Assembly: GCA_964236585.1 (NCBI GenBank)
Contig: CAXSFE010000031.1
Location: 1 to 32,316 of the forward strand
Source of the DNA: CAXSEF01 sp964236585
GTDB taxonomy: Bacteria; Pseudomonadota; Alphaproteobacteria; Acetobacterales; Acetobacteraceae
DNA length: 32,316 nt
Direction of reading: 5' to 3'
Positions 7,039 through 13,489 of the stretch are shown piece after piece. The notes below the pieces were generated by a model that was not told where the DNA came from, ran no database searches, and was given only the letters and a program-made list of their open reading frames with translations. The translations under genes and the position numbers were made by a program. Numbering within the stretch: the first letter of the stretch is position 1; every line of letters starts with the position of its first letter.

Positions 7039-8763
7039 ATGTCATCTTCTGCTGCTGCCCGCGTTCTTGACCCGTCGAACCCCGAGGAGGATTTCGCCTC
7101 CCTTCTAGACGAGACGCTGGGCCGCGACACCGGGTTCGACGGCTCCGTCGTCACCGGGCGCGTCATCCGTCTCACCGAAGAGTTCGCCATCGTCGACGTG
7201 GGCCTCAAGAGCGAGGGGCGCGTCGCGCTCAAGGAGTTCGGGGTCCCGGGTGCTCCCGTCGAGGTCAAGCCGGGCGACCTGATCGAGCTGTTCGTCGAGC
7301 GCTACGAGGACAAGGACGGCTCGATCGTGCTGTCGCGCGAGAAGGCGCGGCGCGAGGAGGCCTGGACCAACCTCGAGAAGGCGTTCGAGAGCACCACGCG
7401 GGTCAACGGCACGATCTACGGGCGCGTCAAGGGCGGCTTCACCGTCGACCTCGGCGGCGCGGTGGCGTTCCTGCCGGGCAGCCAGGTCGACATCCGGCCG
7501 GTGCGCGACGTCGGGCCGCTCATGGGCAGCCCGCAGCCGTTCCAGATCCTCAAGATGGACCGCGCGCGCGGCAACATCGTCGTCAGCCGCAGGGCCGTGC
7601 TGGAGGAGACGCGCGCGGAGCAGCGCTCCGAGCTGATCCAGGGCCTCAAGGAAGGCATGATCCTCGACGGCGTGGTCAAGAACATCACCGACTACGGTGC
7701 GTTCGTCGATCTCGGCGGCGTGGACGGGCTGCTGCACGTGACCGATATCGCGTGGCGCCGGATCAACCATCCGTCCGAGGCGCTGCAGATCGGGCAGGCG
7801 GTGCGGGTGCAGGTGATCCGGTTCAACCCGGACACGCAGCGTATTTCCCTCGGCATGAAGCAGCTCGAGGCGGACCCGTGGGAGGGCGTGGCGGCGAAGT
7901 ATCCGCCGGGCGCCAAGTACAGCGGCCGCGTGACCAACATCACGGACTACGGCGCGTTCGTGGAGCTGGAGCCGGGCGTCGAGGGCCTGGTGCACGTGTC
8001 CGAGATGAGCTGGACCAAGAAGAACGTCCATCCGGGCAAGATCGTCGCCACCTCGCAGGAGGTCGACGTGATGGTGCTCGACGTGGACAGCGGCAAGCGG
8101 CGCATCTCGCTCGGGCTGAAGCAGGTGCAGCGCAACCCGTGGGAGCAGTTCGCGGACGAGCATCCGGTCGGCGGCGTGGTCGAGGGCGAGATCCGCAACA
8201 TCACCGAGTTCGGGCTGTTCATCGGGCTGTCGGCGGACATCGACGGCATGGTGCACATGTCCGACCTGTCGTGGAACGAGGCCGGCGAGCTGGCGATCGC
8301 GTCGTACGAGAAGGGCCAGGTCGTCAAGGCCAAGGTGCTCGACATCGACGTGGAGAAGGAGCGCATCAGCCTCGGCGTGAAGCAGCTCGAGGAGGATCCG
8401 GCGGCGGACACGCTGGCGCGGGTCAACAAGGGCGACATCGTGACGTGCACCGTGACCGCGGTGCAGGCCAACGGCGTCGAGGTCGTGGTCGACGAGGTGC
8501 TGACGGGCTTCATCCGCCGGGCCGAGCTGGCGCGCGACAAGAGCGACCAGAGGCCGGACCGCTTCGCCGTCGGCGAGAAGATCGACGCCAAGATCACCGC
8601 CATTGACCGCGCCAGCCGCAAGCTGTCGCTCACGGTCAAGGGCAAGGAGGTCGAGGAAGACCGCGTCGCCGTGCAGGACTACGGCTCGTCGGACTCCGGC
8701 GCGTCGCTGGGCGACATCCTGGGGGCGGCGATCCGCAGGCGGAACCAGCAGCCGACGGAGTGA
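7039..8763 (+). CDS. rpsA: 30S ribosomal protein S1
   Basis: This 574-aa protein binds mRNA and helps load it on the 30S subunit. After a short N-terminal segment, about six S1 (OB-fold) domains follow, near residues 35-105, 120-190, 205-275, 290-360, 375-447 and 462-535. Recurrent signatures are GVVKNITDYGAFVDLGGVDG, GRVTNITDYGAFVELEPGVE and GEIRNITEFGLFIGL, each followed by LLHVTDI, LVHVSEM or MVHMSDL and by RISLG. Codon use is far richer in C-ending codons than in its neighbours, as expected of a highly expressed gene. ATG 7039 opens the conserved MSSSAA-like N-terminus; AGGAA lies upstream at an unusually long spacing of about 13 nt. A repeat and a strong terminator follow the gene. Confidence 0.97.
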   Translation: MSSSAAARVLDPSNPEEDFASLLDETLGRDTGFDGSVVTGRVIRLTEEFAIVDVGLKSEGRVALKEFGVPGAPVEVKPGDLIELFVERYEDKDGSIVLSREKARREEAWTNLEKAFESTTRVNGTIYGRVKGGFTVDLGGAVAFLPGSQVDIRPVRDVGPLMGSPQPFQILKMDRARGNIVVSRRAVLEETRAEQRSELIQGLKEGMILDGVVKNITDYGAFVDLGGVDGLLHVTDIAWRRINHPSEALQIGQAVRVQVIRFNPDTQRISLGMKQLEADPWEGVAAKYPPGAKYSGRVTNITDYGAFVELEPGVEGLVHVSEMSWTKKNVHPGKIVATSQEVDVMVLDVDSGKRRISLGLKQVQRNPWEQFADEHPVGGVVEGEIRNITEFGLFIGLSADIDGMVHMSDLSWNEAGELAIASYEKGQVVKAKVLDIDVEKERISLGVKQLEEDPAADTLARVNKGDIVTCTVTAVQANGVEVVVDEVLTGFIRRAELARDKSDQRPDRFAVGEKIDAKITAIDRASRKLSLTVKGKEVEEDRVAVQDYGSSDSGASLGDILGAAIRRRNQQPTE

Positions 8764-8765
8764 GC

Positions 8766-8934
8766 CAGGAAGGCCAGGGGCGCTGCCCCTGGACCCCGCC
8801 AGGGACAGCGCCCCTGGACCGGCACACATTGGGCCTGCGGCACACTTCTTCGGTGGGTGCCGCCGGGCCCAAGTTGTGGTTTCCAAAGGGCTCCGCCCTT
8901 TGGCGGGTTCGGGCAGAGCCCGACCTTTCTTGCT
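8766..8934. repeat. Modular palindromic element, copy 7, between rpsA and its terminator
   Basis: This full copy starts 2 nt after the rpsA stop. It has CCAGGGGC-GCT-GCCCCTGG, a second slightly imperfect CAGGG...CCCCTGG hairpin, an extended central inverted repeat (TTGGGCC...GGGCCCAA enclosing GCGGCAC/GTGCCGC), an AAAGGGC/GCCCTTT hairpin, TCGGGC-AGA-GCCCGA and CCTTTCTTGCTG. The intrinsic terminator of rpsA follows 6 nt later, so the element looks inserted between the gene and its terminator. Confidence 0.85.
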
Positions 8935-8940
8935 GACTGT

Positions 8941-8968
8941 GGCCGGGAGCGATCCCGGCCTTTTTCTT
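8941..8968 (+). terminator. Intrinsic terminator of rpsA
   Basis: GGCCGGGA-GCGA-TCCCGGCC forms a perfect 8-bp stem with a 4-nt loop, followed by TTTTTCTT. It ends the rpsA transcript, and its T tract runs close to the ribosome site of sppA. Confidence 0.88.
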
Positions 8969-8984
8969 GTCCGGGGGATGGGCG

Positions 8985-9917
8985 ATGTCGCTGGAGACCG
9001 ACCTGCTGGTGGACCGCACGCGGCTCAAGCGCGGGCTGATCCTGTGGCGCGTGGTGGCCGTGCTGGCCGTGCTGGCGGCCGTGGCCGCGGTGGCGGGGCG
9101 GGGCCGAGGGGTGGCGGGGCTGTCGGGGCCGCACGTGGCGCGGCTGTCGGTCGACGGGGTGATCACGGACGACCGCAGGCTGGTGGAGGCGGTGGAGCGG
9201 CTCGCGAAGGACGACGGCGTCAAGGCGCTGATCGTGGCGGTGGACAGCCCGGGCGGGTCGGTGGCGGGCGGCGAGGCGCTGCACGACGCGATCGCGCGGG
9301 TGGCGGCGAAGAAGCCGGTGGTCGCGGTGATGGGCGGGACGGCGGCGTCGGCGGGCTACATGGTCTCGGTGCCGGCGGAGCGGATCTTCGCGCGGCAGAG
9401 CACGCTGACGGGGTCGATCGGGGTGATCCTGGAGCAGGGGGACGTCTCGGGGCTGCTGGAGAAGATCGGGGTCAGCGTGGACCCGCTGGTGTCGGGGCCG
9501 CTGAAGGGGCAGCCGTCGTTCAGCAAGCCGATCAGCCCGGAGGGGCGGGTGGTGCTGCAGGGGCTGGTGATGGACCTGTACGAGCAGTTCGTGGCGATGG
9601 TGGCGGACGGGCGGCACATGGACGCGGCCCGGGTGCGCGAACTGGCGGACGGGCGGGCGTACACGGGGCGCCAGGCGCTGCCGCTGGGGCTCGTGGACCA
9701 GATCGGGGGGGAGCCGGAGGCGCGGGCGTGGCTGGCCGAGAAGCACCAGGTGGCGGAGGGGCTGGCGGTGGCCGACGTGGTGCCGGCGCACGGGTTCCTG
9801 GGGCGGCAGTTCCAGTCGAGCTGGACGGGGGTGGTGTCGGCAGCGATGAAAGCGGTTCTGTTGCAAGGGGTTAGCCTTGACGGTGCCTGGGCGCTCTGGC
9901 AGCCTTCGCGGTTGTGA
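8985..9917 (+). CDS. sppA: Signal peptide peptidase SppA-type serine protease (S49)
   Basis: This ~310-aa membrane-anchored protease degrades signal-peptide remnants and other membrane peptides. An N-terminal anchor (LILWRVVAVLAVLAAVAAVA) follows a short cytoplasmic basic stretch. The S49 core has AVDSPGGSVAGGEALHDAI, VAVMGGTAASAGYMVSVPA with the nucleophilic Ser of TAASAGY, and TGSIGVI. The general-base Lys should lie earlier in the S49 fold; the stretch KKPVVAVMGG precedes the nucleophile. The length fits the short SppA form with one S49 domain. ATG 8985 (MSLETDLL) is preceded by GGGGGA at about 6 nt; TTG 8967 inside the terminator T tract is unlikely. ihfB follows after 37 nt, a conserved order. 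Confidence 0.9.
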   Translation: MSLETDLLVDRTRLKRGLILWRVVAVLAVLAAVAAVAGRGRGVAGLSGPHVARLSVDGVITDDRRLVEAVERLAKDDGVKALIVAVDSPGGSVAGGEALHDAIARVAAKKPVVAVMGGTAASAGYMVSVPAERIFARQSTLTGSIGVILEQGDVSGLLEKIGVSVDPLVSGPLKGQPSFSKPISPEGRVVLQGLVMDLYEQFVAMVADGRHMDAARVRELADGRAYTGRQALPLGLVDQIGGEPEARAWLAEKHQVAEGLAVADVVPAHGFLGRQFQSSWTGVVSAAMKAVLLQGVSLDGAWALWQPSRL

Positions 9918-9954
9918 GGCGCTCCGGCGTGGCGGGGCTTTGGGCCGGGGGCGC

Positions 9955-10278
9955 ATGACCAAGTCGGACCTGATCGCGGAGCTGGCGGCGGCGAACCCGC
10001 ACCTCACGCGCCACGACATCGAGCTGATCGTGTCCACGGTGTTCGGCGAGATCACGGCGGCGCTGGCGCGCGGCGACCGGGTCGAGCTGCGCGGGTTCGG
10101 GGCGTTCACGGTCAAGCAGCGGGAGTCGCGGACCGGGCGCAACCCCCGGACGGGCGAGGCGGTCGCGGTGGACGAGAAGGTCGTGCCGTTCTTCAAGGCG
10201 GGCAAGGAGCTGCGCGAGCGGGTGAACCGGGGGAAGCCGGCGGCGCTGCGGGCGCGGGTCGGGGCGGCGGCGGACTGA
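9955..10278 (+). CDS. ihfB: Integration host factor subunit beta
   Basis: This 107-aa DNA-bending protein pairs with IHF-alpha and acts in nucleoid structure, recombination, replication and transcription. The HU/IHF fold is complete: an N-terminal helical arm (TKSDLIAELAAANPHLTRHD), the VELRGFGAFTVKQRESRTGR beta-arm region and the signature GRNPRTGEAVAVDEKVVPFF, with the Pro at the arm tip that intercalates in the minor groove. ATG 9955 gives the standard beta-subunit N-terminus; an earlier in-frame start would lie inside sppA. The alanine/arginine-rich tail is slightly longer than in E. coli. AT-rich palindromes follow the gene. Confidence 0.95.
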   Translation: MTKSDLIAELAAANPHLTRHDIELIVSTVFGEITAALARGDRVELRGFGAFTVKQRESRTGRNPRTGEAVAVDEKVVPFFKAGKELRERVNRGKPAALRARVGAAAD

Positions 10279-10290
10279 GGCAGGCCAGCA

Positions 10291-10415
10291 AGAGTCTTCT
10301 TTTTCTGGAGAAAAAGAAGCAAAAAGACTTTCTCCGAAAGGCTTCGGGTGTGCGGGCGGGCCTGAGGCCCAGGTGGCAGAAGTTCTTTGGTTCTTTCTTT
10401 CAAGAAAGAACACGC
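10291..10415. repeat. AT-rich palindromic block after ihfB
   Basis: Two hairpins unlike the GC-rich family occur here. The first, 10296-10319, is CTTCTTTTTCT-GG-AGAAAAAGAAG, enclosed by AGTCTT...AAAAGACT. The second, 10390-10411, is GTTCTTTCT-TTCA-AGAAAGAAC. Both are perfect stems of A, T and pyrimidine-purine tracts in an otherwise ~75 percent GC region. The T tract in each arm could terminate transcription in either direction. Two hairpins separated by about 70 bp of GC-rich sequence suggest a compact repetitive element of another family. Confidence 0.6.
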
Positions 10416-10540
10416 TTTCTTCCTTTCGTGGCGTACGGGGCCGCGCGGATGGCCGCGCTGCGGCGCTGGCCTTCCTGCTTGCGGGCGTGGGCCCGGCGTG
10501 GCATCGCGGCGGGGCTGCCTTGATCCGAGGGGGATGTCCG

Positions 10541-10885
10541 ATGCTGCGCCTGATCCTGATGCTGCCGGTCCTGCTGGTGCTGGTGATCTTCGCCCTGTCG
10601 AACACGGCGTCGGCGACGTTCGGGTTCTGGCCGACGGACCTGGCGCTGGAGGCGCCGCTGTCAGTGGCGGTGCTGGTGATCGCGGCGGTGTTCTTCGTGG
10701 CGGGCGCGCTGATCGCGTGGGTCGGGACGCTGGGGCAGATGCGCAGGGCGCGGCGGGCGGAGACGGAGGTCCGGCGGCTGCAGGAGCAGGTCGACCTGCT
10801 GCGGCCGCAGGCGCCGGACCTGGTGGTGCACACGCCGGCGCCGGTGCCGGCGGCTCCGGGCGCGCTCACGCTCACGCATGGCTGA
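10541..10885 (+). CDS. lapA: LapA-domain (DUF1049) inner-membrane protein
   Basis: This 114-aa protein is of the LapA/YciS type, which in Enterobacteria works with LapB/YciM in lipopolysaccharide assembly control; the role here is inferred from family only. Two transmembrane helices are visible (MLRLILMLPVLLVLVIFALS and LSVAVLVIAAVFFVAGALIAW), separated by a short loop containing FGFWPTDLALEAP. A basic, coiled-coil-prone tail (RRARRAETEVRRLQEQVDLL) follows, ending in a Pro/Ala-rich stretch. ATG 10541 follows GAGGGGG and begins the first helix as in the family; the longer frame upstream covers the AT-rich palindromes. It overlaps pyrF by 8 nt (ATGGCTGA), so the two are translationally coupled. 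Confidence 0.88.
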   Translation: MLRLILMLPVLLVLVIFALSNTASATFGFWPTDLALEAPLSVAVLVIAAVFFVAGALIAWVGTLGQMRRARRAETEVRRLQEQVDLLRPQAPDLVVHTPAPVPAAPGALTLTHG

Positions 10886-11609
10886 CCAAGCGGCCGGGTC
10901 CCCGTCCGGGGGCGCCGGGTCGCGGCTGATCGTGGCGCTCGACACCACCGAGGTGGGCGTGGCGGCGGGGTGGGCGGGCGCGGTGGCGCCGCACTGCGGG
11001 ATGCTGAAGGTCGGGCTGGAGTTCTTCCTGGCGAACGGGGCGGAGGGGGTGCGCGCGGTGGCGCGGGCGGGGCGGCCGCTGTTCCTGGACCTCAAGTTGC
11101 ACGACATCCCGAACACGGTGGCGGGCGCGGTGCGCGCGGTGCTGCCGCTGCGGCCGGCGATGCTGACGGTGCACGCGTCCGGCGGGGGCGCGATGGTGGA
11201 GGCGGCGCGGCGGGCGGCGGAGGACGGCGGGAACGCGCGGCCGGCGCTGCTGGCGGTGACGGTGCTGACGAGCCTGGACGCGGCGGCGCTGTATGCGGTG
11301 GGCGTGTCGGGCGGGCCGCGGCAGCAGGTGCTGCGGCTGGCGCGGCTGGCGGTCGAGGCGGGGGCGGACGGGCTGGTGTGCAGCGCGCACGAAGTTGCGG
11401 CGGTGCGCGACGCGCTCGGGGCGGGGCCGGTGCTGGTGGTGCCGGGGATCCGGCCGGCGGGGGCGGCGGCGGGGGACCAGGCGCGGGTGATGACGCCGGG
11501 CGAGGCGGTGGCGGCGGGAGCGGACTGGATCGTGGTCGGGCGGCCGGTCACGGGGGCGGGCGATCCGGGGGAGGCGGCGCGGGGGATCGCGGCGGAGGCG
11601 GGGGGCTAG
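10878..11609 (+). CDS. pyrF: Orotidine 5'-phosphate decarboxylase
   Basis: This enzyme decarboxylates OMP to UMP, the last step of de novo pyrimidine synthesis. The TIM-barrel catalytic residues are visible: D22 in LIVALDTTE, K44 in MLKVGLEFF, and D71-K73-D76 in FLDLKLHDIPNT. Phosphate-binding segments VVPGIRPAG and ADWIVVGRPVT are at the C-terminus. Length (243 aa) is normal for the short bacterial form. The start overlaps the lapA stop. Repeat half-copy 8 begins immediately after the TAG stop. Confidence 0.96.
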   Translation: MADQAAGSPSGGAGSRLIVALDTTEVGVAAGWAGAVAPHCGMLKVGLEFFLANGAEGVRAVARAGRPLFLDLKLHDIPNTVAGAVRAVLPLRPAMLTVHASGGGAMVEAARRAAEDGGNARPALLAVTVLTSLDAAALYAVGVSGGPRQQVLRLARLAVEAGADGLVCSAHEVAAVRDALGAGPVLVVPGIRPAGAAAGDQARVMTPGEAVAAGADWIVVGRPVTGAGDPGEAARGIAAEAGG

Positions 11610-11610
11610 T

Positions 11611-11670
11611 CAAGAAAGGTCGGGCTCTGCCCGAACCCGCCAGGGGCGAGCCGCCCCTGGACCGGCGGTT
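11611..11670. repeat. Left half of a palindromic element, copy 8
   Basis: AAGAAAGG is followed by TCGGGC-TCT-GCCCGA, ACCCGC, a CCAGGGGCG/CGCCCCTGG hairpin and ACCGGC, then the family match ends. This is the left half only; the matching right half appears 1 kb away, before trpF (copy 9). Confidence 0.85.
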
Positions 11671-11719
11671 TTAGGACTTTGGTGCTGGGGATGGCTGTTC
11701 CGGGGCGAGAGTGGATGTG

Positions 11720-12622
11720 ATGGCGGGCTGGGTTGACGGCTTCGTCGAGGGTGGGGTGGTGCGCCTCGCGGTGCGGTCGTGCGGCGACCAGGGCTCGCCC
11801 GTGCTGCTGCTGCATGGCGCGGGCTGCTCGCTGTCGTATTGGGGGGCGATGCTGCCCGATCTGGCGGCCCGGCACCGGGTCGTTGCGATGGACATCCGGG
11901 GACATGGCCGTTCGGGGGAAGGGCCGTGGGATGTCGCGGCGCTGCTGTCGGACATCGAGGCGGTGCGCAGGGAGCATGGGCTGGGGGGCGGCGCGATCGT
12001 GGGGCACTCGATGGGCGCGGTGCTGGCCCATCTGTTCGCCGAGGCGCATGCGGACGTGCGGGCCGTGGTCAACCTCGACGGCTTCAGCCTGCGGCCTTCG
12101 GAGTACGTCGGGCTGGATGCCGATGTCGCGGCGGAGCGCAGGCGGCGGCATGATGCGGAGGACGACCGGCCGGAGAGCCACTCCGCCGAGGAGATTGCCG
12201 AGCGCGTGACGGCGTCGGTGGCCCAGTACGGCCTGAATGCGGAACTGGCCCGCGAGATCGTGCACAGCGGCGTCCGGATGGATGCGGGCGGTCGCTACGT
12301 CTCGAGGGTTTCGGACGAGACCGGGCGGGGGATCAGGGCGTTCTACGACGGGTACATGGGGGAGCGAAGCCTGTTCGATCTGGTCGGCTCGGCGAGGTGC
12401 CGGTCGCTGGTGTTCCGGGCCACGACGCATTCGTTTGACGGGCTGGAAGACTGGCAGAGGGAGCTGTTCGCCGCCTACTTCGCCGGGGTGGAGCAGGGCC
12501 TGTCGCGGGTCGCGGCCGCTCCCAGGGTGAGGGTCCGCCCGGTGGAGGCGAGCCACGGCCTCATCTTCGAGCAGCCCGCCTTGCTGGCGCAGGAGATACG
12601 GGAGTTCCTGGCGGAGGTCTGA
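11720..12622 (+). CDS. Alpha/beta-fold hydrolase
   Basis: This 300-aa cytoplasmic protein has the alpha/beta-hydrolase fold. HGAGCSLSYW (about 32-41) forms the oxyanion region, MDIRGHGRSGEG (57-68) is the typical strand-turn, GHSMGA with nucleophile S97 is the elbow, and ASHGLIFEQP near 277 carries the catalytic His (H279). The substrate is unknown. Codon use is less G-ending than in aroA or pyrF, and the gene lies between a left and a right half of a palindromic repeat, splitting pyrF from trpF; both suggest later insertion. ATG 11720 is chosen; GTG 11711 in the same frame adds only MDV. Confidence 0.85.
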   Translation: MAGWVDGFVEGGVVRLAVRSCGDQGSPVLLLHGAGCSLSYWGAMLPDLAARHRVVAMDIRGHGRSGEGPWDVAALLSDIEAVRREHGLGGGAIVGHSMGAVLAHLFAEAHADVRAVVNLDGFSLRPSEYVGLDADVAAERRRRHDAEDDRPESHSAEEIAERVTASVAQYGLNAELAREIVHSGVRMDAGGRYVSRVSDETGRGIRAFYDGYMGERSLFDLVGSARCRSLVFRATTHSFDGLEDWQRELFAAYFAGVEQGLSRVAAAPRVRVRPVEASHGLIFEQPALLAQEIREFLAEV

Positions 12623-12703
12623 GGGTGGTCGGGCAGGACGGCGCCGTGCCGGCCTAGCCGGGAGGCGGCAGATCGGGCCGATGGCCCCGCTTCAAAGGGG
12701 ATT

Positions 12704-12759
12704 CTCAAGGCAATTGCCTTGAGCGGAGTCCAGAGGCAGAGCCTCTGGCCTTGCTTGCT
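12704..12759. repeat. Right half of a palindromic element, copy 9
   Basis: The perfect palindrome CTCAAGGCAATTGCCTTGAG (12704-12723) is followed by CGGAGT, CCAGAGGC-AGA-GCCTCTGG and CCTTGCTTGCT. It ends a few bases before the trpF ribosome site. Together with copy 8 it would make one complete element. Confidence 0.85.
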
Positions 12760-12779
12760 TCTCTTCGGGAGGTGTCGCC

Positions 12780-13400
12780 GTGCGCGTGAAGATCTGCGGG
12801 GTGCGGACGGTCGAGGCGCTGGAGGCGGCGGCGGGGGCGGACTGGGTGGGGTTCGTGTTCTTCGCGCGCTCGCCGCGCTGTGTCACGGGCGAGGAGGTGG
12901 CGGCGCTGGTGGCCGGGCGGGAGACGCCGCGCAGGGTGGGGCTGTTCGTGGACCCCGCGGACGCCGAGGTGATGGGCGTGCTCGCGCGGGTGGAGCTCGA
13001 CGTGCTGCAGGTGCATGCGTCGGAGGAGCGGGTGGCGGCGCTGCGGGCGCTGAGCGGGCTGGAGGTCTGGCGGGCGGTGGGGGTCGTGGAGCGGGGGGAT
13101 CTGCCAGGGTCGAGCGGGGCGGACGGGCTGCTGGTGGAGTCGCGGGCGCCGGCGGGGGCGGGGCGGCCGGGGGGCAACGGGGTGGCGATGGACTGGGGGC
13201 TGCTGGCGGGGTGGGCGGCGCCGGTGCCGTGGCTGCTGGCGGGGGGGCTGCACGCGGGCAACGTGAGCGAGGCGGTGGCGCGGTCCGGGGCGGAAGCGGT
13301 GGACGTGTCGTCCGGGGTAGAGTCGGCGCCGGGGGTCAAGGATGCGGGGATGATCCGGGCCTTCATCGCGGCGGCGCATCGGGTGGGTCGGGAGCGATAG
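12780..13400 (+). CDS. trpF: Phosphoribosylanthranilate isomerase
   Basis: This enzyme isomerises phosphoribosylanthranilate to CdRP in tryptophan synthesis. The 206-aa TIM barrel begins with MRVKICGVRT, where C6 is the general base, followed by WVGFVFFARSPRCVT, LQVHASEE, the RPGGNGVAMDWGLL loop, PWLLAGGLHAGNVSEA and AVDVSSGVESAPGVKD, the phosphate-binding end. The position usually held by the general-acid Asp appears to be E120 (LLVESRAP). GTG 12780 has GGGAGG about 7 nt upstream. trpB and trpA, the usual partners, are absent downstream, where katA sits instead. The TAG stop (13398-13400) lies inside the katA OxyR site. Confidence 0.93.
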   Translation: MRVKICGVRTVEALEAAAGADWVGFVFFARSPRCVTGEEVAALVAGRETPRRVGLFVDPADAEVMGVLARVELDVLQVHASEERVAALRALSGLEVWRAVGVVERGDLPGSSGADGLLVESRAPAGAGRPGGNGVAMDWGLLAGWAAPVPWLLAGGLHAGNVSEAVARSGAEAVDVSSGVESAPGVKDAGMIRAFIAAAHRVGRER

Positions 13401-13433
13401 GCTCTGCCTATGGCGGCGATAGGAAATACGTAG
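13397..13433 (+). promoter_or_regulatory. OxyR operator upstream of katA
   Basis: The bases read ATAG-N7-CTAT-N7-ATAG-N7-GTAG with exact 7-nt spacers. This is the classic tetrameric OxyR motif (ATAG-N7-CTAT-N7-ATAG-N7-CTAT), with only the last element off by two bases. It ends directly upstream of a -35-like box and a catalase gene, the standard position for an OxyR-activated promoter. The first ATAG contains the trpF stop codon. Confidence 0.82.
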
Positions 13434-13434
13434 T

Positions 13435-13462
13435 TTGATCGATGGGCCGGCGGGTCTATCTA
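13435..13462 (+). promoter_or_regulatory. katA promoter
   Basis: TTGATC (13435-13440), a 16-nt spacer and TATCTA (13457-13462) form a sigma-70-type promoter abutting the OxyR site. Transcription would start near 13469, about 20 nt before the katA ATG. An AAGGAGA ribosome site lies at 13474-13480. Confidence 0.65.
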
Positions 13463-13489
13463 GGGTGCATACGAAGGAGACGATGTCGC

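Noticed and set aside
6643..7070. Several small open frames between dctA and rpsA
   Set aside because: They are composed of repeat sequence and leader hairpins, lack ribosome sites, and match no family.
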